Assembly: GCA_963816975.1 (NCBI GenBank)
Contig: CAWFMD010000006.1
Location: 124,001-188,000, forward strand
From: DASRIA01 sp963816975
GTDB lineage: Bacteria; Actinomycetota; Thermoleophilia; Solirubrobacterales; JBBDJG01
Direction: 5' to 3'
DNA: 64,000 nucleotides
The position numbers were made by a program, and so were the translations under genes. This document shows, piece by piece, positions 41,745-49,984 of this stretch (position 1 is the first letter of the stretch; each line of letters opens with the position of its first letter). The notes beneath the pieces are model-generated. The model searched no databases. It saw only the letters and a list, made by a program, of their open reading frames with translations, and was not told the DNA's origin.

Positions 41745-42167
41745 CTACCGGGAGTCGACCTGCGTCCACACGCGCTCGGCCCGCTCCCTGGCCTCGGGCG
41801 TGTACTCGTCGCCGAAATCGTCCGCCTCGAACACCTGGCGGATCTCGATCTCGCTCTCACCCTCCATCGGGTTGGGGCAGCGCTTGACCCACTCGATCGC
41901 CTCTTCCATGGACCTCACCTGGATCAGCCAGAAGCCCGCGACCAGCTCCTTGGTCTCGGTGAACGGCCCGTCGATCACGGTCCGCTTGTCGCCTGCGAAC
42001 CTGACGCGCGCGCCCTTCGAGCTCGGCTGCAGGCCCTCGCCGGCGAGCAGCACGCCGGCCTTCGCCAGCTCTTCGTTGAACTTGCCCATCTCGGTCAGGA
42101 GCTCCGCGCTGGGCATCACGCCCGCCTCGCTGTCCGTGGTGGCCTTGACCATCACCATGAATCGCAT
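41745..42167 (-). CDS. YciI/DGPF-domain protein
   Basis: 140 residues from the ATG at 42167. MRFMVMVKATTDSEAGVMPS, then RVRFAGDKRTVIDGPFTETK with the DGPF hallmark, ELVAGFWLIQVRSMEEAIEW and the acidic EIEIRQVFEADDFG. This YciI-like ferredoxin fold is encoded two bases before the sigma factor, a pairing known across actinobacteria and proteobacteria in which the DGPF protein is thought to influence the sigma factor. It is the first gene of the operon that continues to 36229. Confidence 0.85.
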   Translation of the reverse strand: MRFMVMVKATTDSEAGVMPSAELLTEMGKFNEELAKAGVLLAGEGLQPSSKGARVRFAGDKRTVIDGPFTETKELVAGFWLIQVRSMEEAIEWVKRCPNPMEGESEIEIRQVFEADDFGDEYTPEARERAERVWTQVDSR

Positions 42168-42273
42168 CTGTGGTGCCTCCTGGTCGCTTTTCGGGGTTCT
42201 ACCCACGCGTCGAACAACCATGGGCGAAATCGACATGGCGGCAAATTCTTTTCGCAGGATACGATCGCGGCTC

Positions 42274-42828
42274 GTGCCCGACCGGCTGTACTTCACCGAC
42301 TCCGACGAGGCGAACGCGCTGATCGCCTCCGATCCGATCGCGCTGCTGGTCGGCTTCGCGCTCGACCAGCAGGTGCCCGTGCAGAAGGCGTTCGCCGGGC
42401 CGCTGGAGCTGCGCGCGCGCCTGGGAGCGCTCGATGCCGCCACGCTGGCCGCTGCCGACCTGGAGCCGGTGTTCCGGGCCAAGCCGGCGATCCACCGCTA
42501 CCCCGGCGTGATGGCACGCCGCGTACACGACCTGGCCGTCCACCTGCGCGACCGCTACGGTGGCGATGGGGCGCGCGTGTGGACCGACGCCGCAAACGGC
42601 GACGCGCTGCGCGCGAACCTGACCGCCCTGCCGGGCTTCGGCGAGATGAAGGTGAAGGCGCTGGGCGCCGTGCTGGCCAAGCGCTTCGGCGTGGGCGCGG
42701 CGCGCGACCTGGTGCCGTGGCATCCCACGCTCGGCGACGTCGACTCTCCGCAGGCGCTCGTTGACTACCAGGCGGCCAAGCGCGCGCACAAGGCCGAGTG
42801 GTCGAAGGCTCAGGCGGCCTCGGAATAG
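42274..42828 (+). CDS. HhH-GPD-type base-excision repair glycosylase-like protein
   Basis: 184 residues from the GTG at 42274, with GATACGAT eight bases upstream as a leaderless -10. Helical throughout: IALLVGFALDQQVPVQKAFA resembles the N-terminal glycosylase helix (xxQQVxxxxA), ANLTALPGFGEMKVKALGAV is the helix-hairpin-helix, and DLVPWHPTLGDVDSPQALVD lies where the catalytic Asp loop would be. It fits a short family annotated as HhH-GPD base excision repair proteins in actinobacteria; the lesion is unknown. The 3' end overlaps the convergent MFS gene by 19 bases. Confidence 0.75.
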   Translation: MPDRLYFTDSDEANALIASDPIALLVGFALDQQVPVQKAFAGPLELRARLGALDAATLAAADLEPVFRAKPAIHRYPGVMARRVHDLAVHLRDRYGGDGARVWTDAANGDALRANLTALPGFGEMKVKALGAVLAKRFGVGAARDLVPWHPTLGDVDSPQALVDYQAAKRAHKAEWSKAQAASE

Positions 42829-44344
42829 GCCGCCTGCGCGTCACCGAGCTCAGCCTCGGTCGCGACACCCGCCTCGGCCTGCGCCTCCGGCTCCAGCAGC
42901 GTGACGGCCACGACGATGGCCGCGGCGACGAGGCCGGCGCCGATCCAGAACGCGAGGTGGTAGCCGCCCGTCAAGGCCGCTGCGGTCGCCGCTCCCCCGT
43001 CGACCAGGCTCTCGCTGCGCGTGGCGGAGAGGGTCGCGAGGACCGCCAGGCCCAGGGCGCCGCCGACCTGCGCCGAGGTGTTCACGAGACCCGAGGCGAG
43101 GCCCGCATCCTGCTTCGTGGCGCCTGACATCGCCACCGTCATCAGCGCCGGGAAGGACAGGCCGGCGCCGAAGCCGAGCAGGATCATCACCGGCAGGACG
43201 TGCTCCACGTAGCCGCCGGCGACGGGTGCGCGGGTGAACAGGACAACCCGGCGGCGATCAGGCCCATGCCGGGAAGCAGCAGCCTCTTCGCGCCGAAACG
43301 CGTGATCAGGGGCTCCGCATAGCGAATCGACAGCGTCCCCATCACGATCGTCACGGGCAGGAAGGCGAGGCCGATCTGCAGGGCGGAGTAGTCCAGCACG
43401 CGCTCCAGGTACAGCGATCCGAGGAAGAACATCCCGAACATGCCGGCCACCGACAGCGCCTGCACGACATTGGCGCCCGCGACGTTGCGCGAACGGAAGA
43501 TCCGCAGCGGGATCAGTGGGTTGCGCGCCCGCGCCTCCCTCACGAGGAACGCCGCCAGCAGGACGAGCGAGAGCAGCGCCAGCCCCAGCGTCCGGCCGGA
43601 GCCCCAGCCATAGTCGGCGGCGGGCTTGACGATCGTGTACACGCCGAGCATCAGCGAGCTTGTGATCAGCACCGCGCCGGGCACGTCGGCGCCCTCGCCG
43701 AAGCCGATTCCCTCGTCGTGGTCGAGCAGCCGCTGGGCCAGCAACGCCGTCGCGATGCCGATCGGGATGTTCACGAAGAAGATCCAGTGCCAGTTGATCG
43801 ACTGCGTCAGCACGCCGCCCGCCAGGAGGCCGACCGAGCCGCCCGCGGAGGCGACGAAGGCGTAGACGCCGATCGCCTTGGCCTGCTCACGCGACTCGGG
43901 GAACATCGTGACGATCATGCCGAGGATCACGGCGGAGGTCATCGCGCCGCCGACTCCCTGGGTGAAGCGGGCGGCGACCAGCACCTCCTGGCTCTGCGCC
44001 AGCCCGCACAGGAGCGAGGCCGCGGTGAAGACGCCGAGCCCGACCATGAAGATGCGCTTGCGCCCGAGCAGGTCGCCGAGGCGCCCAGCGAGCAACAGCA
44101 GCCCCCCGAACGCGATCAGATAGGCGTTGATGACCCAGGCCAGGCTCGACGACGAGAAGCCGAGGTCGTCCTGGATCGAGGGCAGCGCGACGTTCACGAC
44201 GGTCACGTCGAGCACGATCATCAGCATGCCGACACACAGCACGTAGAGGGCGATCCAGCGGTTTCTGTCTGGGATGGTGCGCTCCTTTCCGGGGCCGGCG
44301 TGGCGGCCTTGACTCCAGCCAGCGTAGCGACGACTCTGCGCCAT
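42810..44344 (-). CDS. DHA2-type MFS drug exporter (frame broken at about 43244)
   Basis: About 490 residues in two frames. Fourteen hydrophobic helices are expected; the signature motifs are VLDVTVVNVALPSIQDDLGF (DHA2 motif D), LAGRLGDLLGRKRIFMVGLG (motif A) and VGGAMTSAVILGMIVTMFP. At about 43244 one base is missing: adding it turns the run after LIAAGL into LFTRAPVAGGYVEHVLPVMI. The ATG at 44344 is in frame, but a strong AAGGAG sits seven bases before an ATC at 44275-44273 (IPDRNRWIALYVLCVGM), closer to the conserved start, so the true N-terminus is open. It likely exports hydrophobic toxins. Confidence 0.8.
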
Positions 44345-44406
44345 GGAATGACGGCGCGCTCGATCGCCTTCGCGCGGGCGGTGGTCTGTGACAATTCGCG
44401 CGCCCG

Positions 44407-45582
44407 ATGTCCGCCGACCCTCCAGAGGCCTCGATCGCACAGCTCGCCGAGCGCGCGGCCGCCACCGGACGCCTCGCGCTCGATACGGAGTTCATGTCCG
44501 AGGGGCGCTACTACCCCCTGCTGTGCGTAGTGCAGGTGGCGGTGGACGGCAGCGCGGACCGGAGCCCGCTGGTCGGCACGATCGATGCGCTCGGCGACGA
44601 CGACCCGGGACCGCTGCTGCCGCTGCTCACGGACCCGCGGGTCGAGGTCGTGGTCCACGCCGGTCGTCAGGACCTGTCCCTGCTCGAGCGCGCGTGGGGC
44701 GCCGCCGCGACGAACGTCTTCGACACGCAGATCGCGTCAGCGCTGACCAGCACGTCGTACCAGTCGAGCTACCGGCTGCTGGTCAGCCAGGTGCTCGGCA
44801 AATCGCTGCAGAAGGCCGAGAGCTTCACGAAATGGGATCAGCGCCCGCTGACCGCCGCCCAGCTCAAATACGCGGGGCAGGACGTCGAGCATCTGCTGGC
44901 GGTCGCGGACGTGCTGCAGCGACAACTGCGCGAAAGGGATCGCCTCGCCTGGGCTCGCGAGGAGTTCCGCCTGCTCGAGACGGTCAGCGGTGACGAGCGG
45001 GACCCGGACGACGTGTTCCTGCGGCTGATCGCGACCACGCGGCTGTCGCCGATCGAGGCCGCCGTGGCACGCGAGCTGGTCTTCTGGCGGGAGCACACGG
45101 CACGCGAGCAGGACCGGCCCGTGCGCTCCGTGATGCCCGACCGGCTCGTGACGCAGCTGGCGCGACGCCGCCCGGACACGCTCGACGCCCTCAAAGACGA
45201 GCGCGGCGTGGGCGACGGCATCCTGCGGCGTTACGGCAACCAGATGCTCGCCGCCGTGCGGCGCGGCGGGCAGGCGAGTCCGATTCGCCTGGCTCGCCGG
45301 CCCGAGCAGCCGCCGTGGTACGGGCCGATCACCGCGCTCTGCGAGGCGCTGCTGCGGGCGCGCTGCGAGGAGCAGCAGATCGCGCCCGAGATGGTCGCGA
45401 ACCGCGCGGAGATCGGCGAGGTCGTGCTCGAGACCGTGCAGGGCCGCCCAGAGCCGGACAACCGCCTGCTGACCGGCTGGCGGCGCGCCACGGCGGGCGA
45501 GGAGATGCTCGAGCTGCTGCGCGGCGACCGTGCCCTGAGCGTCGGCCCGCACGGCCACCTGGTGGTCGACCGCCTGGGGTGA
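44407..45582 (+). CDS. rnd: Ribonuclease D-like 3'-5' exonuclease
   Basis: 391 residues from the ATG at 44407. DEDD exonuclease domain: LALDTEFMSEGRYYP with Asp26 and Glu28, VVVHAGRQDLSLLERAWG for the second Asp and QLKYAGQDVEHLLAVADVL for the Tyr/Asp of exo III. An HRDC-type helical domain follows (EDRGVG-like KDERGVGDGILRRYGNQML) and a second C-terminal helical repeat (NRAEIGEVVLETVQGR). RNase D trims tRNA 3' ends. GACAAT at 44390-44395 ends eleven bases before the ATG, another near-leaderless start. It is divergent from the MFS gene. Confidence 0.9.
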   Translation: MSADPPEASIAQLAERAAATGRLALDTEFMSEGRYYPLLCVVQVAVDGSADRSPLVGTIDALGDDDPGPLLPLLTDPRVEVVVHAGRQDLSLLERAWGAAATNVFDTQIASALTSTSYQSSYRLLVSQVLGKSLQKAESFTKWDQRPLTAAQLKYAGQDVEHLLAVADVLQRQLRERDRLAWAREEFRLLETVSGDERDPDDVFLRLIATTRLSPIEAAVARELVFWREHTAREQDRPVRSVMPDRLVTQLARRRPDTLDALKDERGVGDGILRRYGNQMLAAVRRGGQASPIRLARRPEQPPWYGPITALCEALLRARCEEQQIAPEMVANRAEIGEVVLETVQGRPEPDNRLLTGWRRATAGEEMLELLRGDRALSVGPHGHLVVDRLG

Positions 45583-45591
45583 GAATCACGT

Positions 45592-45635
45592 CGCTGAAGA
45601 CTTGGGTGGGCGATGGGCCACCAAAGTCTTCAGCG
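45592..45635. repeat. 44-bp palindrome, left copy (hairpin)
   Basis: CGCTGAAGACTTGGGTGG (45592-45609) pairs with CCACCAAAGTCTTCAGCG (45618-45635) at 17 of 18 positions around an 8-base loop. The ATG of the AbiEi/DUF559 gene (45613) lies in the loop. A near copy (39 of 44 bases) lies at 46537-46580. Confidence 0.9.
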
Positions 45636-46542
45636 AGCCCACTCCGCGGCCTGGGCGCTGGTCCGCCGGCAGCACGGGGTCATCACGCGGCGCCAGCTGC
45701 TCGACCTGGGATTCAGTCCGGAGGCGATCAAGCACCGGATCACGAAGGGGCGTCTGCACCCCACGTGGCGGGGCGTGTATGCGGTCGGGCGGCCGCAGCT
45801 GACCCGCCACGGTCGCTACCTGGCCGCGGTCCTGCGGTGCGGGCCGCACGCGGCGCTCAGCCATGAATGCGCGGGCGAAGTCCTGGGGATCCACCCTGCC
45901 GCCCGCGACCCCGTCGACGTGTCCGTTCCCGCCGTGGTCGCGCGCGTGCCGGCCGGCATCGTGGTCCACCGCCGCAAGTGGCTCACCGCGGCAGACGTGG
46001 AGCGCCGTCACGGCATCCCGCTCACCAATCCGACCTGCACGCTCATCGACCTCGCCGCCCGCCTCGACCGGGACCAGCTCGAGGCCGCCATCAGCGAGGC
46101 CGACAAGCGCGACCTCGTCGATCCCGACGAGCTGCGGGCGGCCCTCCACCCGCTGGCGCGGCGGCCCGGGCTACGGGCCCTGCGCGACACGCTCGACCGG
46201 CCGACCTTCGTCCTCACCGACTCGCAGCTCGAGCGCCGCTTCCTGCCGATCGCCCGCCGCGCAGGACTACCCGCGCCGCTCACGCGACAGCAACTGCATG
46301 GATGGAGGGTCGACTTCTACTGGCCGCACCTCGGCCTGGTGGTCGAAACGGATGGCCTGCGCTACCACCGCACGCCGCTTCAGCAGGAACGCGACCACGA
46401 GCGTGACCAGGCGCACGTCGCGGCCGGCCTGACGACCCTCCGCTTCACGCACGGGCAGGTCACGCGCCGCCCGCGCTACGTGCGCGACCGGCTCGCCGCG
46501 ACCGCGGATCACCTCGGCTCCGCAACGTCATCACCTCGCTGA
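45613..46542 (+). CDS. AbiEi-like winged-helix protein with DUF559 nuclease-like domain
   Basis: 309 residues from the ATG at 45613. Residues 10-60 form an AbiEi_4-like winged helix (ALVRRQHGVITRRQLLDLG, then HRITKGRLHPTWRGVYAVGR). The middle has the conserved LSHECAGEVLGI and HRRKWLTAADVERRHGIPLT (the TCTLIDLAARL segment follows). The C-terminus (about 215-300) is a DUF559/Vsr-like PD-(D/E)xK fold: WRVDFYWPHLGLVVETDGLR with the D...E.D metal residues, then HRTPLQQERDHERDQAHVAAG. This composite is very common in Thermoleophilia; its role is unknown. The gene begins inside one 44-bp palindrome and stops inside the next. Confidence 0.75.
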   Translation: MGHQSLQRAHSAAWALVRRQHGVITRRQLLDLGFSPEAIKHRITKGRLHPTWRGVYAVGRPQLTRHGRYLAAVLRCGPHAALSHECAGEVLGIHPAARDPVDVSVPAVVARVPAGIVVHRRKWLTAADVERRHGIPLTNPTCTLIDLAARLDRDQLEAAISEADKRDLVDPDELRAALHPLARRPGLRALRDTLDRPTFVLTDSQLERRFLPIARRAGLPAPLTRQQLHGWRVDFYWPHLGLVVETDGLRYHRTPLQQERDHERDQAHVAAGLTTLRFTHGQVTRRPRYVRDRLAATADHLGSATSSPR

Positions 46543-46580
46543 AGACTTTGGTGGGCGATCAGCCACCAAACTCTTCACCG
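46537..46580. repeat. 44-bp palindrome, right copy (hairpin)
   Basis: CGCTGAAGACTTTGGTGG (46537-46554) pairs with 46563-46580 at 16 of 18 positions, loop of 8. The gene's TGA (46540-46542) is within the left arm. Direct-repeat relation to 45592-45635, with five substitutions in 44 bases. No U-tract follows, so it is not a standard terminator. Confidence 0.9.
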
Positions 46581-46657
46581 CGCGGTTGTCGAGCGACCTC
46601 ACGTCCGGGGCGGTGGCGGCGTTTCATCCCCGAGTCCCTGCGACCAAGCGAGGCACC

Positions 46658-47137
46658 ATGCTCCACACGAAGATGCACAGTCCGATCGGAGAGCTGTTGC
46701 TGGTCGGCGACGAACGCGCCCTGCACGGGCTGTACATGCAGGAAGGCCGCACGGCGTCCTCGGTCCGCCCCGATTGGGAACCGGCCGAGGAGCCGTTCGC
46801 CGCGGCGCGCGAGCAGCTCGGCGAGTACTTCGCGGGCCGGCGCATCCGCTTCGATCTGGCGCTCGCGATCACGGGCAGCCCGTTTCAAAGGCGAGTCTGG
46901 CGCGCGCTACAGGACATCCCTTATGGGGAGACGATCTCGTACGGCGAGCTTGCCCGCCGGGTCGGCGCGCCCGCCACGCCGCGCAACGTCGGTGCGGCCA
47001 ACGGCCGTAACCCGATCTCGGTGATCGTCCCCTGCCACCGGGTGATCGGGGCCGACGGCAGCCTCACCGGCTACGGCGGCGGCCTGGAGCGCAAGCGGGC
47101 GCTGCTCGACCTGGAAGCGGGCGTGCTCGCACTGTGA
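46658..47137 (+). CDS. ogt: Methylated-DNA-[protein]-cysteine S-methyltransferase
   Basis: 159 residues from the ATG at 46658. The C-terminal DNA-binding/alkyl acceptor domain has FQRRVWRALQDIPYGETISY, YGELARRVGAPATPRNVGAA and the active-site IVPCHRVIG with acceptor Cys126. The N-terminal domain is short (about 65 residues), as in Ogt. It repairs O6-alkylguanine and O4-alkylthymine in a single-use reaction. In-frame starts up to 46586 exist but extend into the DUF559 downstream hairpin region and lack similarity. Confidence 0.92.
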   Translation: MLHTKMHSPIGELLLVGDERALHGLYMQEGRTASSVRPDWEPAEEPFAAAREQLGEYFAGRRIRFDLALAITGSPFQRRVWRALQDIPYGETISYGELARRVGAPATPRNVGAANGRNPISVIVPCHRVIGADGSLTGYGGGLERKRALLDLEAGVLAL

Positions 47138-47144
47138 GCGGACC

Positions 47145-47921
47145 CTATGCGCCGCCCTTGGTGAAACGCACGAGCGCGGCACGACCGCCCGCCCCGTCCG
47201 TGTGCACGGAGAGCACCGGGCCGACGCCGCGCGCGTAGAACTTCAGCTCCTGCACCTTCGGCTCCAGCGGCACCAGGTCCCGGGTCAGCAGAACGCCCTT
47301 GTAGTAGCCCGCCGGCACCTCCACCTGGTCCGCGCCGACCGCCACGACCGCGGCCCTGTCCTCGGCCTCGCCCTTGTAGTACTCCTGCCGGTAGGACAGA
47401 CCGGCCTCGGGCGCGGCGGGCATCACAACTCCCGGTTGCGCTCCGTCCACGCCGGCCTCGAACGAGCCCTCGCGGTCGACGACCCTGCCGTCCTTGAAGT
47501 TGCGGACGGCCTCGCCGAGGTACCAGACGTTCCCATCGGTGTCCTGGGCATACCAGTCGTCGGTGATCTCGACCGGCTGCCCCGTCTCGGTGTCGGTCAC
47601 GACGTCCCTGATCACGCGGGCCGTAACTCCGTTCGCGATCTTCTTCGTCTTGTCGGTGACCGTCACGACCACCCGTTCCTTGGTGCCGTCGGTGTCGGTC
47701 TCGGTGTAGACCCACCGGTTGCCGGGCTGCATCGGCCAATAGGGGTTGTCGATGTCGGTCGAGAAATCGGCGGGGTCGAGCTTGCTGGGCTCGCTTCCCT
47801 GCGGCAGCCCTCGGTTCGAGGCGTCGGCCGTGGACTTTCCGTCGCCGTCGCCGCCGCACGCGGAGATCGCGAGGGCGGCGATGACTGCGGTGATCGCTGC
47901 AAGGGGTACGCGCTTCTGCAT
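47145..47921 (-). CDS. Secreted lipoprotein of unknown function
   Basis: 258 residues from the ATG at 47921. The signal ends with lipobox ALAISAC at residues 16-22, so the protein is lipid-anchored. The mature domain begins STDIDNPYWPMQPGNRWVYT, a motif found in a family of actinobacterial lipoproteins, then repeating beta-strand pairs (RVVVTVTDKTKKIANGVTAR, VWYLGEAVRNFKDGRVVDRE, VEVPAGYYKGVLLTRD). It ends KFYARGVGPVLSVHTDG. A one-domain beta fold is likely. It converges on the MGMT gene with a gap of seven bases. Confidence 0.65.
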   Translation of the reverse strand: MQKRVPLAAITAVIAALAISACGGDGDGKSTADASNRGLPQGSEPSKLDPADFSTDIDNPYWPMQPGNRWVYTETDTDGTKERVVVTVTDKTKKIANGVTARVIRDVVTDTETGQPVEITDDWYAQDTDGNVWYLGEAVRNFKDGRVVDREGSFEAGVDGAQPGVVMPAAPEAGLSYRQEYYKGEAEDRAAVVAVGADQVEVPAGYYKGVLLTRDLVPLEPKVQELKFYARGVGPVLSVHTDGAGGRAALVRFTKGGA

Positions 47922-48078
47922 GGACTGTGCTCCCGTCGGTGGTTGGAGGAGGGGGGCGCGCCGATGTCTCGACGCCGCGAGGGGTTCTACCCACGATGGA
48001 TGAGAGCGCGATGAGGATGAAATGAGAGTGCAAGTCGCCGCGGCCGGCTCGCCTTCCCTTCGGCGAGCCGAGCGGCGG

Positions 48079-48546
48079 TCAGGCCACGAGCGCACGGCCG
48101 ACGCTGTCGGCGACGCACGCGGGCTTTCCGGAGCCCTCGACCTCGATCGTGAAACGCGTGACGACCTGCCACCAGTTGTTGCCGACGTCGTCGACCGAGA
48201 CGACCTCCGCCCTGGCGCGCAGGCGGCTGCCGGCGGGGACCGGCGCCGGGAAGCGAACCTTGTTCCAGCCGTAGTTCACACCGAGCACGAAGCCGCTCGA
48301 GGAGATCAGGTCCAGCCGGAAGCCGTCGATCATCGAGAGCGTCAGGTTGCCGTGGGCGACCGTCGTGCCGAAGGGACTCTCGCGTTCGGCGCGCTCGGCG
48401 TCGGTGTGAATCCACTGGTGGTCGCCGGACAGGTCGGCGAACGCGTCGATGTCGGACTGGCGCACCTCGCGCCACTCACCGGGCCCGATCTCCCTGCCAA
48501 TCAGGGCCTTCAGCCCATCGACTCCCTGAACCTCCGCGACCGCCAT
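48079..48546 (-). CDS. MaoC-like (R)-hydratase
   Basis: 155 residues from the ATG at 48546; an in-frame ATG ten codons upstream is less likely. A hot-dog-fold hydratase: VRQSDIDAFADLSGDHQWIH carries the catalytic Asp/His (DxxxxxxxDHQ), then ESPFGTTVAHGNLTLSMIDG with the AHG loop and FRLDLISSSGFVLGVNYGW. These enzymes hydrate trans-2-enoyl-CoA or related thioesters. The stand-alone single domain resembles the NodN/MaoC type of actinobacteria. Confidence 0.88.
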   Translation of the reverse strand: MAVAEVQGVDGLKALIGREIGPGEWREVRQSDIDAFADLSGDHQWIHTDAERAERESPFGTTVAHGNLTLSMIDGFRLDLISSSGFVLGVNYGWNKVRFPAPVPAGSRLRARAEVVSVDDVGNNWWQVVTRFTIEVEGSGKPACVADSVGRALVA

Positions 48547-48605
48547 GCACGCGAGCTTACAGCGCACCCTCCGCATCCGGCGGCACGATCAGCGAGGATG
48601 TGCGC

Positions 48606-49244
48606 ATGGCCGACGAGCCCACCACCCGCAGCGTCAAGATCGGCGAGGACGAGCGCACCGGCTGGTCGTCCGAGCGCCCGCGGCGCGACGGGGGTCCGGC
48701 CCGGGCGCCCAACATCTCGGTGCGCGGCCGCGTGCTCACCCCATCCGACCACCTGCGCTACTCCCCCGGGAGCATGGTGGTGGTCGTCTGCTCCTCTGCG
48801 GCCGAGCGCAAGCGATTCACCGAGCAGATGATCCCCAACAAGGCGGTGTTGTTGTCACTCGGCAAGGTCCGTTCCCTGCTGGCCGGGCGGGTCGCCGACG
48901 ACGAGATCGAGATCCGCGCGCCCGAGGTGCTGGATGCTGCGGTGACCAAACGGCTGGGCGCCAACGAGACCGTCGTGATCGCCGCCGAGAGCACCAGCGC
49001 GGAGGAGCGCGAGCGCTATGCGCGGATGGCGGCGGCGGCCAAGCGCCCCCGCCATCTGATCCTGCTGGAGGTGGCGCGCGACGACGTGCCGGAGGCCGAG
49101 CGCGCGGCGCTGAACGAGCTGCGCCGCCGGCTCGACGCGGGTGAGCTGGGAGCCGAGGGCTTCCAAACGGCGGTCCGCGTCGGCGGGCAATCGGTCTCGG
49201 AGCTGAAGCGGATCGTCTTCGAGTACCCGCCCCGCGACGACTAG
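48606..49244 (+). CDS. Kinase-like P-loop-fold protein without Walker A
   Basis: 212 residues from the ATG at 48606 (a GTG two codons upstream is possible). After 50 disordered residues the pattern of a polynucleotide-kinase-like P-loop protein appears: MVVVVCSSAAERKRFTEQMI where GxxGxGKS would lie, IPNKAVLLSLGKVRSLLAGR, the helix AAVTKRLGANETVVIAAEST (usually VVDATN) and MAAAAKRPRHLILLEVARDD. The Lys/Ser of Walker A and the catalytic Asp of SSD are missing, so ATP binding is unlikely. It resembles a dead kinase that has kept its fold. Convergent with the TetR gene, three bases between stops. Confidence 0.6.
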   Translation: MADEPTTRSVKIGEDERTGWSSERPRRDGGPARAPNISVRGRVLTPSDHLRYSPGSMVVVVCSSAAERKRFTEQMIPNKAVLLSLGKVRSLLAGRVADDEIEIRAPEVLDAAVTKRLGANETVVIAAESTSAEERERYARMAAAAKRPRHLILLEVARDDVPEAERAALNELRRRLDAGELGAEGFQTAVRVGGQSVSELKRIVFEYPPRDD

Positions 49245-49247
49245 CGC

Positions 49248-49910
49248 CTAGCGCGGTTGTGCGCCGACGGTCGCGATCGCGCTGGCGACGCATGTCTGCA
49301 CGATGTCCTCCGGCGCGATCTTGAACAGGCCCGGGACGCCCTCCGCCAGTTGCCGGATCCCGACCCTTATCCGGGCGAGATGCATGATGCCGAGCGTTTG
49401 GGTCCAGAGCACGTTCGCCATGTAGTCGGCGTCGGCGACTGCGAGCGCTCCCGACTCTGTGCCCGCCCGCAGGATGTCGGCGATGTAGTTGGAGCAGCGG
49501 GCGATTCCCTGGCCGAGGCGCAGCCAGACCGACTCGGACACGCTGTCGTGCAGCTCTCGCGCCGGGCGCCGCATCAACGCGAGGGTGCAGTCGATGAAAG
49601 CGGGGTAGCGCAGGCAATAGTTGGCGTAGGTCGCGGTCGCGCGCTCCAGCCCTGCGACGGGATCGCGCTCGTCGTAGAGCGCCGCCTGCAGCTCGCCGGC
49701 GAGCTCGTCCAGGTAGTGCGTGACGGTCAGCACGTACAGCTCGTCCTTGGAGGAGAAGTGCCGGTAGATCAGGCCGCGCGCGATGCCGACCTGCCGGGCG
49801 ATCTTCTCGACCGGAGCGTCCTGGATGCCCTGCTCGTCGAACAGCGCCCGGGTGGCGGCCACCAGCTCGCGCTCGCGCTCCTGGCGCAGCGGCGTCACCC
49901 GCGAGGCCAC
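49248..49910 (-). CDS. TetR-family regulator, DesT-like
   Basis: 220 residues from a GTG at 49910. N-terminal HTH: ELVAATRALFDEQGIQDAPV, EKIARQVGIARGLIYRHFSS, KDELYVLTVTHYLDEL. The C-terminal domain begins YANYCLRYPAFIDCTLALMR, seen in a TetR group near fatty-acid genes. It is divergent from the reductase/desaturase operon, the same arrangement as DesT with desCB in Pseudomonas, where DesT senses acyl-CoA saturation. The palindrome in the gap overlaps the operon's -35 box. Confidence 0.8.
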   Translation of the reverse strand: MASRVTPLRQERERELVAATRALFDEQGIQDAPVEKIARQVGIARGLIYRHFSSKDELYVLTVTHYLDELAGELQAALYDERDPVAGLERATATYANYCLRYPAFIDCTLALMRRPARELHDSVSESVWLRLGQGIARCSNYIADILRAGTESGALAVADADYMANVLWTQTLGIMHLARIRVGIRQLAEGVPGLFKIAPEDIVQTCVASAIATVGAQPR

Positions 49911-49933
49911 CGCACCTCGTCTGAGAAGAAGTA

Positions 49934-49977
49934 TGAGAACGACAGGTTGACACTTGTTCTCATTCTTTCCCTATGCT
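49934..49977 (+). promoter_or_regulatory. Promoter with overlapping inverted-repeat operator (TetR site)
   Basis: TGAGAAC (49934-49940) and GTTCTCA (49956-49962) are perfect inverted half-sites with a 15-base spacer. Between them lies TTGACA (49948-49953), a perfect -35, and TATGCT (49972-49977) follows after 18 bases. The reductase ATG is only seven bases further, so the mRNA is leaderless and the regulator would cover the -35. Confidence 0.75.
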
Positions 49978-49984
49978 ACCCGCC

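Noticed and set aside
45592..45635. The 44-bp palindromes as ordinary transcription terminators
   Set aside because: Neither is followed by a T-tract on either strand, and the left one encloses a start codon.
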